Counted from the stretch's first letter, positions 25,554 through 34,478 are shown. The stretch: 64,000 nt of DNA from Variovorax beijingensis (GCF_007828835.1 NZ_VIVL01000012.1:62001-126000); one strand, 5' to 3'. Notes: generated by a model from the letters alone, not told the origin. Made by a program: numbers and translations.

Positions 25554-25565
25554 TTGCAAATGCAA
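25554..25565. promoter_or_regulatory. putative MarR operator in the monooxygenase/MarR divergent region
   Basis: TTGCA-AA-TGCAA is a perfect inverted repeat with a 2-base centre. It lies in the 134-base AT-richer gap between the monooxygenase gene (left) and the MarR gene (right). Position and symmetry suit a MarR dimer, so the regulator may control both itself and the hydroxylase genes. Confidence 0.45.
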
Positions 25566-25624
25566 ATAATAAATGCTTGGGGTTTACGCTATATCGATGC
25601 CGGCATTCGCCTGTAGCATTCGGC

Positions 25625-26161
25625 ATGGCCATCAGAAAACAAACCGCAGCAAAGGCGCCGCAGCCGCGCAAGGCTCGCACCGAGGTACCATCCAAATTGA
25701 ATGCAACTGCAGACAAATCGACAGATCACGATCTGGAGCGGGCCATTCCGTACCTGCTTGCGCGCGCAGGCATGCGCATGGGGCAGTCGTTCAGCAAGGA
25801 ACTCAAGCAGTTCAAGCTCTCTTTGACCGAGTGGCGGGTGTGCGTGGCGCTGCACCACAAGGCGCACCAGCGGCTTTCCGACCTGGCGCTGCACACGTCG
25901 ACGGACGCTTCCACGCTCTCGCGGGTGGTCGACGGCCTGCTGCAGCGCGGCGTGCTGGTGCGCGACCGGTCGGACGAGGATGCGCGCGCGCTCGCGCTGA
26001 GCCTGACCGAGGCGGGCCGCGATCTCACCTTGCGGATCATTCCGCTGGCGCAGGTGTACGAGCGCGTGTCGCTGTCCGGGCTGACCGCTGCGCAAGCCGA
26101 GTCGCTGCGGGACATGCTTCGGATGGTCTATGACAACCTGGCGGTGCTGGACAACGAATGA
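25625..26161 (+). CDS. MarR-family regulator of the resorcylate cluster
   Basis: This is a 178-residue MarR protein with a basic, Ala/Lys-rich N-terminal extension before the core. The DNA-binding part is QRLSDLALHTSTDASTLSRVVDGLLQRGVLVRDRSDEDARALALSLT. The ATG at 25625 is chosen; an earlier start at 25538 would run through the promoter region and its TTGCA dyad. It diverges from the hydroxylase operon. MarR-type repressors control gamma-resorcylate genes in rhizobia, so a similar role is likely. The effector, probably gamma-resorcylate or an intermediate, is inferred. Confidence 0.85.
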   Translation: MAIRKQTAAKAPQPRKARTEVPSKLNATADKSTDHDLERAIPYLLARAGMRMGQSFSKELKQFKLSLTEWRVCVALHHKAHQRLSDLALHTSTDASTLSRVVDGLLQRGVLVRDRSDEDARALALSLTEAGRDLTLRIIPLAQVYERVSLSGLTAAQAESLRDMLRMVYDNLAVLDNE

Positions 26162-26185
26162 CCGTTCGGTGAAGGAGGCGGCGCG

Positions 26186-27139
26186 ATGAACATCAACTCC
26201 ATCGACCTGAATCTCTTCCTGGTGTTCCAGGCCATCTACGCCACGCGCAGCGTCACGCTCGCAGGCGACCGCCTCGGCATGACGCAGTCCGCGGTGAGCA
26301 ATGCCCTCAAGCGCATGCGCGAACGCTTCAACGACGCGCTGTTCGTGCGCTCGGCCGACGGGATGGTGCCCACGCCCGTCGCCGAGCGGCTCATCGCTCC
26401 CATCGAGGAAGGCATCGCCTGCCTGGTGCAGGCGGTCGACCAGGGCCGCACCTTCGAGCCGGAGACCTCGAGCCGCACGTTCCGGATCGCCGTCAACGAC
26501 ATCGGGCAACTGGTCATGGTGCCGGAACTGCTCTCGGTCGCGCGCGGCATCGCGCCGGGCGTTCGGTTCGAAACCGTGGATGTCTCGGTGGCCGAGGCCC
26601 GGCAGCGCATGCTCCATGGACAGATCGACATCGCCCTGGGCAGCTGGGAGGCGATGGGGCCATCGTTCTACCAGCAGCGGCTGTTCGACGAGACCTTCGT
26701 CGTGCTGATGTCCAAGGCGTCGCCGCTGGGCACGCGCGAGCGCATCGCGCTCGACGACTATCTTGCGGCCGAGCACATCGCCTATCGGCCCCAGGGCACC
26801 ACCGACTCCCAGCTTCAGCAAACCCTGGAGAGAGCTGGCGCGCTCGATCGGCGGCGGGTCGTTCTCACGGCCGCCCACTCGCTGGGCCTGACGTCGATCG
26901 TCGCCACATCGGGTTTGCTGCTGACCGCGCCGGCACGCCTCGCCAAGGCCATGGTGGCGTCACGCGCGGACCTGCACAGCGTCGAAGCGCCGTTCGAAGT
27001 CACGCCCTTCGAGATCCGCCAGCAGTGGCACGAGCGCTTTCACCAGGACAGCGGCAACCGCTGGCTGCGCGAGCTGATCTTCGGGCTCTTCCACGAGCGG
27101 TCGAACCGCGATCCTGCGCCGCGGGCACGGGCCACCTGA
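26186..27139 (+). CDS. LysR-family regulator (NodD/NahR-like)
   Basis: This 317-residue regulator has the N-terminus IDLNLFLVFQAIYATRSVT and GMTQSAVSNALKRMRERFND, which places it in the NodD/NahR/PcaQ-like group that often responds to aromatic compounds. The AAGGAGGCGGCGCG leader is a strong ribosome site. It follows the MarR gene by 24 bases, and its stop directly abuts the convergent maleylacetate reductase stop. It is a second likely regulator of the resorcylate pathway, and probably an activator. Confidence 0.9.
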   Translation: MNINSIDLNLFLVFQAIYATRSVTLAGDRLGMTQSAVSNALKRMRERFNDALFVRSADGMVPTPVAERLIAPIEEGIACLVQAVDQGRTFEPETSSRTFRIAVNDIGQLVMVPELLSVARGIAPGVRFETVDVSVAEARQRMLHGQIDIALGSWEAMGPSFYQQRLFDETFVVLMSKASPLGTRERIALDDYLAAEHIAYRPQGTTDSQLQQTLERAGALDRRRVVLTAAHSLGLTSIVATSGLLLTAPARLAKAMVASRADLHSVEAPFEVTPFEIRQQWHERFHQDSGNRWLRELIFGLFHERSNRDPAPRARAT

Positions 27140-28201
27140 TCACAGCCCGGGCGGCGCCCCTTCCCATGCGCGGTCGAGCAGCGCGCGCAGCGCCGCCTTC
27201 TCGAGCGGCCGCGGATTCGGGTACTGATTCGAGACGGCCAGGCCGGCCGCCTGCTCGAGCCCGTCAGCCGGCATGCCGATCGCCTTCAGCGACACGGCGG
27301 CGCCGTGCGCTCTTGCCAGTTCGAAGAACCCCATGGCCGCATCCGCGACGCCCAGGGCCCTCGCGATGCGCGCCATGGCCTGTGGCGCCGCGCCTGCGTT
27401 GTACGCAAGCGCATGCGGGAGAACCACGGTGTGCACCTGCGCATGCGGCAGGTCGAACGTGCCGCCCAGCGTGTGGCACAGCTTGTGGTGCAGGCCCATC
27501 GACACGGCACCGAGCACGGTGCCGCACAGCCAGGCGCCGTAGAGGGCCTGGCTGCGTGCGGGCAGGTCGCGCGGGTTCTCCCGCAGCGGCTGCAGCGACG
27601 CCGCGCAGGCGCGGATTCCCTCTTCGGCCATCAACGAGATCACCGGATTGCCGTCGTGCGCATACAGGCCTTCCGCCGCATGCGCCATCGCATTGATCGC
27701 GCTCGTGACGCTCAGCTCCAAGGGCAGCGACAGGGTGAGCCTGGGGTCGTAGATGACGACACGCGGAAGCACGCGCGCGTCGCGTCCGGTCTTCTTCAGG
27801 CCCGCTTCCGTGATGCCGTAGATGGGCGTCGCTTCGCTGCCCGCGTAGGTCGTCGGCACCGCGATGATCGGCAGGCCGGACTCCAGCGCAATCGCCTTGC
27901 CGAGCCCGATGGTGGAGCCACCGCCAACCGCGAGCGCGCAATCCGCCTTCAGCTCGGAGGCCAGTGCGCGGGCCTTGCGCGCGGTCTCGATCGGCACGTG
28001 CATGGCTGCTTCGTCGAAGATCCCCGCGATGCGGCCCGGCAGCCGGTCGGCAATGGCTTGCGCCTGCCCGCGCTGGTTGGGCGTGCACAGGACGAGGGCG
28101 CGCGTGGCGCCCAGGCGTTCGATCTCCGCCGGCAGCCGGTCGATGCTGTTCGCACCGAAGACGATGCGCGCAGGGCTTGCGGTGTAGACGAAGCGATCCA
28201 T
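27140..28201 (-). CDS. maleylacetate reductase
   Basis: This 353-residue iron-containing alcohol dehydrogenase-fold protein is of the maleylacetate reductase type. It has the NAD-binding ALAVGGGSTIGLGKAIAL and the substrate/metal segment SMGLHHKLCHTLGGTFDLPHA...VLPHAL found in this subfamily. It reduces maleylacetate to 3-oxoadipate with NAD(P)H, the last special step before the beta-ketoadipate route. It is the last gene of the leftward decarboxylase-dioxygenase-reductase operon, four bases after the dioxygenase stop. Confidence 0.93.
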   Translation of the reverse strand: MDRFVYTASPARIVFGANSIDRLPAEIERLGATRALVLCTPNQRGQAQAIADRLPGRIAGIFDEAAMHVPIETARKARALASELKADCALAVGGGSTIGLGKAIALESGLPIIAVPTTYAGSEATPIYGITEAGLKKTGRDARVLPRVVIYDPRLTLSLPLELSVTSAINAMAHAAEGLYAHDGNPVISLMAEEGIRACAASLQPLRENPRDLPARSQALYGAWLCGTVLGAVSMGLHHKLCHTLGGTFDLPHAQVHTVVLPHALAYNAGAAPQAMARIARALGVADAAMGFFELARAHGAAVSLKAIGMPADGLEQAAGLAVSNQYPNPRPLEKAALRALLDRAWEGAPPGL

Positions 28202-28205
28202 ACCC

Positions 28206-29075
28206 CTAGTCCTTCGGTGCGGTGTTCAGTACGAAGTCGTAGTCGAGCGTATAGAACGGCACTTTCATATGCGTTCCGTCGGGCGCGACGCCGGGTGCGT
28301 GCCGCTTCCAGTCGGCGATGAGGGAGGAGCGCACGCCGAACACGGCGTCCGAATCCAGATAGCGGCCTCCCGAGCGGAACACGTGGGTGATGAGCGTCTC
28401 GTAGCCCGGCGCCTTGATCATGAAGTGCAGGTGCGCAGGGCGCCACGGGTGGCGGCCGAGCTGCTCCAGCATCCGGCCCACCGGACCATCGTGGGGAATG
28501 GCGTAGGGCACGGCCACGATGGATCTGAAGTGGTAGCGCCCGTCCTCCAGGCTCTTCAGATGGCCCCGGCCCTGCGCGTGGTCCAGCTCGGGCCGCTGCA
28601 CGTCGTACCAGCCTTCGTCGTCGGACTGCCACACGTCGATGCTCGCATGCCCGATCGGCTCGCCGCCGATGCCGCGGATGGTGCCGCTGACGAAGCAGTG
28701 TTCGCCGCTTGCCCCGTTGGAAATGTCCTCGCCATTGCGGTACGCCGGCGCATCGGGCACGTAGAAGGGCCCGAACACCGTCGCCTCGGTGCATCCCGTC
28801 GGGCGCCGGTTGCACTGCGCGCTGACCAGCGTCGAAAGCCCCAGCACGTCGGACAGCAGGATGAACTCCTGCCGCTTGTCGTCCGTGATCTTTCCGACCC
28901 GCGTGAGAAAGTCGATGCCGCTGGCCCACTCGGCCTCGGTGAGCTGCACCTCGCGCGCGAAGTCGTGAAGATGCCGCACCAGGCTGTCCATCACGGCCTT
29001 CAGGCGCGGGCTGGGCGTTGCGGCTTGCGCCTTCAGGGCCGCGCTGGTGATGGTCCATTCGTCGATGTCGATCAT
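28206..29075 (-). CDS. hydroxyquinol 1,2-dioxygenase (intradiol)
   Basis: This 289-residue intradiol ring-cleavage dioxygenase has the N-terminal helical dimerisation domain (about residues 1-100) and the catalytic domain carrying the non-haem Fe(III) ligands. These are a tyrosine in DDEGWYDVQ, a second in GRYHFRSIVAVPY, and two histidines in RPAHLHFMI. Length and sequence fit hydroxyquinol rather than catechol dioxygenases. It converts hydroxyquinol to maleylacetate, which the next gene product reduces. It begins 34 bases after the decarboxylase gene. Confidence 0.92.
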   Translation of the reverse strand: MIDIDEWTITSAALKAQAATPSPRLKAVMDSLVRHLHDFAREVQLTEAEWASGIDFLTRVGKITDDKRQEFILLSDVLGLSTLVSAQCNRRPTGCTEATVFGPFYVPDAPAYRNGEDISNGASGEHCFVSGTIRGIGGEPIGHASIDVWQSDDEGWYDVQRPELDHAQGRGHLKSLEDGRYHFRSIVAVPYAIPHDGPVGRMLEQLGRHPWRPAHLHFMIKAPGYETLITHVFRSGGRYLDSDAVFGVRSSLIADWKRHAPGVAPDGTHMKVPFYTLDYDFVLNTAPKD

Positions 29076-29109
29076 GGGTGCCTGTGCCTTGTCGATGAGC
29101 GCCCCGGGA

Positions 29110-30087
29110 TCAGGCGAGCTTGAACAGCGACAGCGCGTTCGTCCGGCCGATCTTCTTGCGGTCGGCCTCGCTGATGCTCGTGTCGTTGAACCAGTTCGAG
29201 GCGTGGTCGATGTTCTCGAACGGCCAGTCGGTCGAGAACAGGATGCGGTCCGATCCGATCTCCAGCATCGCATCGATCAGCGTCTGGGTGCGGAAGTTGC
29301 CGGAGGTCGTCAGATAGAAGTTTTCCTGGAAGTACTCGCAGAGCTTGCGCTGGGCCGGATAGCCCTTGGGCGCCTTGACCCAGGCATTGCGGTGATCGAC
29401 ACGCCACATGTTGTAGGGGAGGCCTTCGCCCAGGTGGCCGAGGATGATCTTGAGGCCTGGATGGCGGTCGAAGAGCCCGCTCGCCATGAGCCGCAGCGCA
29501 TGCACGGCTGTTTCCTGCGCAAAGGCCCAGGTGGGGCCGAGCAGCCAGGGGTGGCCTTCATAGATCTGCGCCCAGCTCGCGATGGGGTTGCGCGGATGCA
29601 GGTAGAACGGCGCATCGAGCCGCTCCGCCGCGGCCCAGAAGGGCGCGTACTGCGGCGCGTCGTAGTAGGCGACGTTGTCGGGCTTGCCGACTTGCGAGAA
29701 GCCATTGACCAGCGCACCGCGGAAGCCGAGCACGCTCATGCAGCGCTCGAGTTCCTGCGTCGCCTTCTCGGGGTCCTGCATCGGCAGGGCGGCAAACGCC
29801 TGGAAGCGGTCGGGCCGCTTCGCCACCTGCTCTGCAAGGAAGTCGTTGGCGCGCACCGCAAGCTCGTACGCTTTTGCCGGATCGGCCACCGCCTGGACGG
29901 CGGGCGCGTTCAGCGAGAGGATCATCATCTCCATGCCGTGCTCGTCCATCTGGCGCAGCCGGCCGTCATGAATGTCGAGCAGGCGGCTGCTGAGCTCCTT
30001 CCAATAGACGCCGGGCACGAAGCCGGCCGAATCCTGCAGCGTCTCTGGAATTGCGAAATGTTCTTCGAGACCGATCTTTCCTTGCAT
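29110..30087 (-). CDS. gamma-resorcylate decarboxylase (amidohydrolase superfamily)
   Basis: This 325-residue metal-dependent decarboxylase matches the rhizobial 2,6-dihydroxybenzoate decarboxylase along its length. It begins MQGKIGLEEHFAIPETLQDS. The metal-binding residues expected for that enzyme are present: Glu8 and His10 in EEHF, a histidine in FYLHPRNP and an aspartate in FSTDWPFENIDHAS. The reaction is reversible non-oxidative decarboxylation of gamma-resorcylate to resorcinol. It heads the leftward operon and diverges from the MFS importer, with 265 bases between them. Confidence 0.94.
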   Translation of the reverse strand: MQGKIGLEEHFAIPETLQDSAGFVPGVYWKELSSRLLDIHDGRLRQMDEHGMEMMILSLNAPAVQAVADPAKAYELAVRANDFLAEQVAKRPDRFQAFAALPMQDPEKATQELERCMSVLGFRGALVNGFSQVGKPDNVAYYDAPQYAPFWAAAERLDAPFYLHPRNPIASWAQIYEGHPWLLGPTWAFAQETAVHALRLMASGLFDRHPGLKIILGHLGEGLPYNMWRVDHRNAWVKAPKGYPAQRKLCEYFQENFYLTTSGNFRTQTLIDAMLEIGSDRILFSTDWPFENIDHASNWFNDTSISEADRKKIGRTNALSLFKLA

Positions 30088-30203
30088 GCCTATCTCCTGT
30101 GTGCGGGCGGATGGGCCAATCTATGGGTGGCGACAGGCGCGGTCCAACAAAAAACGGTGATAGCGCGCATTCGCAGACCGCATGCAGCGGCAGGGCGGCC
30201 GCA

Positions 30204-30213
30204 ACCCATGGGT
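30204..30213. promoter_or_regulatory. palindrome in the decarboxylase/MFS divergent promoter
   Basis: ACCCATGGGT is a perfect 10-base palindrome in the 265-base gap between the decarboxylase and importer starts. A related half, CTATGGGTGG, lies nearer the decarboxylase (about 30120-30130). It could be an operator for the MarR or LysR protein of the cluster. The TTGCA dyad seen at 25554 was not found here, so the two promoters may not share a regulator. I see no gene in this gap. Confidence 0.3.
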
Positions 30214-30352
30214 AGACCCGCCCCAACATTCACAGGCTGCATACGGGACATCCGGAAAATGCGTTGGACCCTCGAAACCGGCACGCCCATGATCGCAGCC
30301 ACCGCCAGCCATGCCTGGCCGCGATCTTTGCCATTCGAAGGAGACAAGAGCC

Positions 30353-31729
30353 ATGCGCCACATCGATCTTCACAAGCTGGCCGACGACGCCCGCTTCAAC
30401 CGCTTCCACGGCCTGGTGCTGTTCTGGTGTGCGCTGATCATCGTGTTCGACGGCTACGACCTGTCGGTGGTGGGCATCGCACTGCCCTCGATCATGAAGA
30501 AGATGGGCGTCGACGCGACCAATGCCGGCTTCATGGTCAGCTCGGCACTCTTCGGAATGATGTTCGGCGCCATCTTCATGGGGACCATCGCCGACAGGAT
30601 CGGCCGCCGCTGGGCGATCGCCGTCTGCGTCGGCCTCTTCAGCATCTTCACTGCTTTGGCCGGACTGGCGGAGGATCCCGTTGCATTCAGCGCCATGCGC
30701 TTTCTCGCCGGACTCGGCATCGGGGGCGTGATGCCGAACGTCGTGGCGCAGATGACCGAGTATTCGCCGAAGAAGATCCGCGCCACCCTCGTCACGCTGA
30801 TGTTCAGCGGCTATGCCGTCGGCGGAATGATCGCGGCGCTCCTTGGCAAGGGATTCATCGAAAGCTATGGCTGGCAATCGGTATTCTTCGCCGCCGGCCT
30901 GCCGGTCCTTCTGATTCCGTTCATCCTCAAGTCGGTTCCGGAATCGATGCCGTTCCTGCTGGCCCGGGGCCGCACCGAGGAGCTGAAGAAGATCGCCTCC
31001 CGGCTCGACCCGAGCTACACGCCGCAGGCGACCGACCGCTTCGTCGTACCGGCCAAGGACCGGGCCGACAGCGCACCGATCAAGCACCTCTTCCACGACG
31101 GCCGCGGCTTCAGCACCGTGATGTTCTGGATCGCGTTCTTCATGTGCCTTTTCATGGTCTTCGCGCTGAGCTCATGGCTGACCAAGCTCATGGCCAGCGC
31201 GGGCTACAGCCTGGGTTCGGCCTTGACCTTCGTCCTGGTGCTGAACGCAGGCGCGATGGTCGGCGCCATCGCGGGCGGCTGGCTCGCCGACCGCTTCCAC
31301 ATCAAGTACGTGCTCGCGGGGATGTATGCGCTGGCAGCGGTTTCCCTCACGCTGCTGGGCTACAGGATGCCGACACCGGTGCTGTTCATCCTGATCGGGC
31401 TGGCCGGCGCGTCGACGATCGGCACGCAGATCGTGGCCAATGCCTACACCGGCCAGTACTATCCGATGGCCGTGCGCGCCACCGGCCTCGGCTGGGCATT
31501 GGGGGTCGGCCGCAGCGGCGCGATCCTGGCGCCGATCCTGATCGGCGTGCTGGTCGGCATGAACCTGCCGCTGCACCAGAACTTCATTGCCATTGCCATC
31601 CCGGCCGTCATCGGCATGGTGGCGGTGCTGCTGATCCAGCACGACCGGTCGGCGTCGGCGCTGCGCGCGGATGCCGGTCCTGCGCTGGACAAGGTGGCGG
31701 CGGGCGTGCCCGGAACGCCTGGAGGCTGA
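30353..31729 (+). CDS. MFS aromatic acid:H+ symporter (AAHS family), probable gamma-resorcylate importer
   Basis: This 458-residue major facilitator has twelve predicted membrane helices. The AAHS hallmark FDGYDLSVVG lies in the first helix, a D-R-I-G-R-R loop (GTIADRIGRRWA) between helices 2 and 3, and a second-half counterpart (GGWLADRFHIKY) follows. AAHS proteins carry benzoate- and hydroxybenzoate-type acids with protons. Being divergent from the gamma-resorcylate decarboxylase, it most likely imports that acid. AAGGAGACAAGAGCC before 30353 fixes the start. Confidence 0.9.
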   Translation: MRHIDLHKLADDARFNRFHGLVLFWCALIIVFDGYDLSVVGIALPSIMKKMGVDATNAGFMVSSALFGMMFGAIFMGTIADRIGRRWAIAVCVGLFSIFTALAGLAEDPVAFSAMRFLAGLGIGGVMPNVVAQMTEYSPKKIRATLVTLMFSGYAVGGMIAALLGKGFIESYGWQSVFFAAGLPVLLIPFILKSVPESMPFLLARGRTEELKKIASRLDPSYTPQATDRFVVPAKDRADSAPIKHLFHDGRGFSTVMFWIAFFMCLFMVFALSSWLTKLMASAGYSLGSALTFVLVLNAGAMVGAIAGGWLADRFHIKYVLAGMYALAAVSLTLLGYRMPTPVLFILIGLAGASTIGTQIVANAYTGQYYPMAVRATGLGWALGVGRSGAILAPILIGVLVGMNLPLHQNFIAIAIPAVIGMVAVLLIQHDRSASALRADAGPALDKVAAGVPGTPGG

Positions 31730-31763
31730 GCACGGCGCGCCCGGCTCCCCGTAAACTCGGGCG

Positions 31764-32681
31764 ATGAACGTGCGTTTTCTCGAAGCCTTCGTCTGGGTCG
31801 CCAAGCTGGGCAGCTTCAAGGCGGCCGCCGAGAAGATGCACACCACGCAGGCCGGCATCTCCAGCCGGATCGCCACGCTCGAAGAGCAATTCGGCGTGCG
31901 CCTGTTCGACCGCGAGCACCGCGGCGTGATGCTCACCTACCAGGGCACCGAGCTCATGCCCTATGCCGAACGCATGATCGAGATGCAGGCGCGCATGGTT
32001 GCCGCCATGGGCCAGGCCGACGCCTTCTCGGGCATGCTGCGCATCGGCGTGATCGAGACGGTGGCCCACACCTGGCTGCCCGACCTGTTTTCGCGCTTTG
32101 CCGAGAAATACCCGAACGCCACGCTGGAGCTGATCTCCGACATCACGCCCAGGCTGCGCGATGACCTGCTGCGCGGTACCCTCGACTGCGCCATCCTGTC
32201 GGAAGAGATCACGCCGGGCTTCATCGACAATCGGCGCATCGCCAACCTCGCGATGCGCTGGGTCACGAGCCCCTCGCTGGCGCTCAAGTTCCCGTCGCGC
32301 AAGCTGCTGTCCTTTGCCGACATCGCCACGCAGCCCATCATCTCCTTCCACCGCGAGTCCGGCGTCTACCGCAACATCGCCCAGAACGCGAGCGGCTGCG
32401 CCAACCTGCGCGTGAGCTACTTCTCGTCGCTGGGCGCGATGATCGACCTGGCGCGCACGGGCTTCGGCACGGCGCTGTTGCCGCTGGCCGTGATCCAGCA
32501 GGACCTGCTGCACGGCAAGCTGGTGGTGCTGGACGTGGACCCGCTGCCCATTGCGCTGCCGCTGGTGGCCAGCATGCGGCTGGAGCCGGCCTCGCCACTG
32601 GCCGAGGCGCTGGTCGGCATGGCGCAGGTATCGTGCGACCAGTTCATCGCCGGCTGCCGCGACGACGTGCTCGCGCCCTGA
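31764..32681 (+). CDS. LysR-family transcriptional regulator
   Basis: This 305-residue LysR protein has an N-terminal MNVRFLEAFVWVAKLGSFKAAA with HTTQAGISSRIATLEEQFG as the recognition helix. It sits 34 bases after the MFS gene and 127 bases before the cupin-TRAP-amidase operon, all on the plus strand. It may regulate either; position before the cupin operon and lack of another regulator there favour the latter. No clear dyad was recognised in the following gap. Confidence 0.9.
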   Translation: MNVRFLEAFVWVAKLGSFKAAAEKMHTTQAGISSRIATLEEQFGVRLFDREHRGVMLTYQGTELMPYAERMIEMQARMVAAMGQADAFSGMLRIGVIETVAHTWLPDLFSRFAEKYPNATLELISDITPRLRDDLLRGTLDCAILSEEITPGFIDNRRIANLAMRWVTSPSLALKFPSRKLLSFADIATQPIISFHRESGVYRNIAQNASGCANLRVSYFSSLGAMIDLARTGFGTALLPLAVIQQDLLHGKLVVLDVDPLPIALPLVASMRLEPASPLAEALVGMAQVSCDQFIAGCRDDVLAP

Positions 32682-32808
32682 TCCGGCCCACGCCGCGCCC
32701 GAGGCTGGGGCGGCCCGATGCGCCAGGGCTGTGCATCACGAAATCCTATCGCCCGCCCAAAGAATTTCCCGTTTGACCCTGCAGGGGCGCGCGACAACAC
32801 TGCGCGCC

Positions 32809-33201
32809 ATGCACAAACTCATGACCGGAAAAAGACATCGCGAGTTCTTCGCGATCCGCCCCGATGCGGAATCGACCGAATGGTCGACGGTGCCTTGCAC
32901 CGCGGGACGCATCGAGGAACTGCTGTTGGCCGACAACCTCGACACCGCCGCGCGCAGCGGCTCGCGCACCCGCCTGGCCCGCTGGTCGGCCGGTGCGCTG
33001 ATCGACCGGCCCGTGGTGCACGACTTCCACGAAGAGGTCTTCATCGTCGAAGGCGAGCTGGTGGTCGGCTGCGACGCGGAAGGCGAGGGCGGCGAAGCCT
33101 TCGGCCCCTACACCTTCGCCTGCCGTCCGCCGGGCGCGGTGCACGGCCCCTTCGTGTCGCGCACCGGCTGCGTGCTGTTCGAGATCCAGTACTACGAATG
33201 A
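32809..33201 (+). CDS. cupin-domain protein
   Basis: This 130-residue single-domain cupin has motif 1 HDFHEEVFIVEGEL, with two histidines and a glutamate as metal ligands, and a weaker motif 2 PPGAVHGPFVS. This resembles ChrR-type or small catabolic cupins. It precedes TRAP transporter genes by 47 bases. In such operons cupins may be isomerases, dioxygenases or sensors; I cannot choose. A second ATG at 32821 is possible; neither has a strong ribosome site. Confidence 0.75.
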   Translation: MHKLMTGKRHREFFAIRPDAESTEWSTVPCTAGRIEELLLADNLDTAARSGSRTRLARWSAGALIDRPVVHDFHEEVFIVEGELVVGCDAEGEGGEAFGPYTFACRPPGAVHGPFVSRTGCVLFEIQYYE

Positions 33202-33248
33202 ACCCCCATTCCCCGTCCCGCCCGTTTTCTTGTTCCTGGAGTTTTCCG

Positions 33249-34322
33249 ATGAAGCCTTCGCTGTGTTCCCTCGCATCCGTCGCCGTGGCCGCCGCGCTGC
33301 TGGCCGGACCCGCCGCCGCCCAGGTGCCGGCCGGCCCGAAGCTAGCCGTGCAGGCCATCACCCAGGTGGCGCCCAACCTGCCGCAGTACACCAAGGTCGA
33401 CCAGCCGCTGCTGCGCGACGGCATCGCGAAGGCGACCGGCGGGCGTGTGGAGCTCACGCTCTCGTCCTGGCCCGAACGCAACGTGAACGGCCCCGAAGTC
33501 CTGCGCCTGGTGCGCTCGGGCCAGGTCGACATCGCCGCCGCGCCGCTGACCACCGTGTCGGGCGACGTGCCGATGCTCGACGGCGTCGACCTCGCGGGCA
33601 TGAACGCCGACATCGCCCAGGCCCGCAAGGTGGCCGATGCGATGGTGCCGGTGGCCAACAAGGAGCTGGAGCGCCTGGGCATCAAGCTGGTCGCGACCTA
33701 TCCGTTCTCGGGCCAGATGCTGTTCTGCCGCAAGCCCGTGGCGAGCCTGGCCGATCTCAAGGGCCTGAAGGTGCGCACCAACGGCCCCTCGGCCTCGGAC
33801 CTGATCAAGTCGCTCGGCGGCCAGCCGGTGTCGCTGGCTTTCGGCGAGGTCTACACCGCGCTGGAACGCGGCACGGTCGACTGCGGCATCACCGGCGCCG
33901 GTTCAGGCAACGGCGTGAAGTGGCCCGAGGTCACGACGCACCTCTACACACTGCCGCTGTCGTGGTCGACCTCGGGCTATTTCGTGAACCTCGCGTGGTG
34001 GAACAAGCTCGACCCGGCGATCCGCGCGCAGTTCGAGAAGACGATGAGCGAGGTGCAGGAAGCGCAGTGGAAGCTGGGTGTCGAAGCCACCAACGATGGC
34101 ATCGCCTGCAACGTCGGCCGCACCGCCGACTGCAAGCTGCACACGCTGATGAAGAAGCCGATGGTCGAAGCCAGGCCCGAGGCCAGCGTTGGCGCGTCGC
34201 TGCGCAAGCACCTGGCCGATGACGTGCTGCCCGGCTGGATCAAGCGCTGCGGCGAGCGCTGCGCGGCCGTCTACACCGACGTGATCGCCCCGATCACCGG
34301 CATCAAGTACGCCGCGAAATAA
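33249..34322 (+). CDS. TRAP transporter periplasmic solute-binding protein (DctP family)
   Basis: This 357-residue protein has a cleavable signal peptide (about residues 1-22, ending GPAAA-QV) and the TRAP DctP core. The latter includes SLADLKGLKVRTNGPSASDLIKSLGG, the family's conserved arginine region for binding the substrate carboxylate. It has four cysteines toward the C-terminus that might form disulphides, which is unusual for the family. It feeds the DctQ and DctM subunits encoded just downstream. The substrate is an unknown organic acid or amide, given the neighbouring amidase. Confidence 0.9.
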   Translation: MKPSLCSLASVAVAAALLAGPAAAQVPAGPKLAVQAITQVAPNLPQYTKVDQPLLRDGIAKATGGRVELTLSSWPERNVNGPEVLRLVRSGQVDIAAAPLTTVSGDVPMLDGVDLAGMNADIAQARKVADAMVPVANKELERLGIKLVATYPFSGQMLFCRKPVASLADLKGLKVRTNGPSASDLIKSLGGQPVSLAFGEVYTALERGTVDCGITGAGSGNGVKWPEVTTHLYTLPLSWSTSGYFVNLAWWNKLDPAIRAQFEKTMSEVQEAQWKLGVEATNDGIACNVGRTADCKLHTLMKKPMVEARPEASVGASLRKHLADDVLPGWIKRCGERCAAVYTDVIAPITGIKYAAK

Positions 34323-34364
34323 GGCTAACCCCCAGTCTTCGCGCACTTCGTGTCGCTGCGCCAA

Positions 34365-34379
34365 CCCCCTTGCAGGGGG
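34365..34379 (+). repeat. intergenic hairpin within a probable dispersed repeat
   Basis: CCCCC-TTGCA-GGGGG forms a compact hairpin in the 156-base gap between the TRAP binding protein and DctQ genes. It is followed by GCCGGCAAAGCCGG, another small hairpin. The surrounding text (about 34335-34395) has the look of an intergenic filler repeat. A gene-internal hairpin could lower expression of the membrane subunits relative to the binding protein. There is no U-tract, so it is not a classical terminator. Confidence 0.45.
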
Positions 34380-34478
34380 CAACACCAGCGGGCCGGCAAA
34401 GCCGGTTCCGCGGTGTTCCTGGCAATGCGATGCAAGCGCTCATGAGGCTGGAGGCGTGTGTCCACTGGAGAAATTCGT

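Noticed and set aside
30088..30352. Small frames in the decarboxylase/MFS divergent gap
   Set aside because: Short, without ribosome sites or coding bias; the gap is better read as a two-way promoter.
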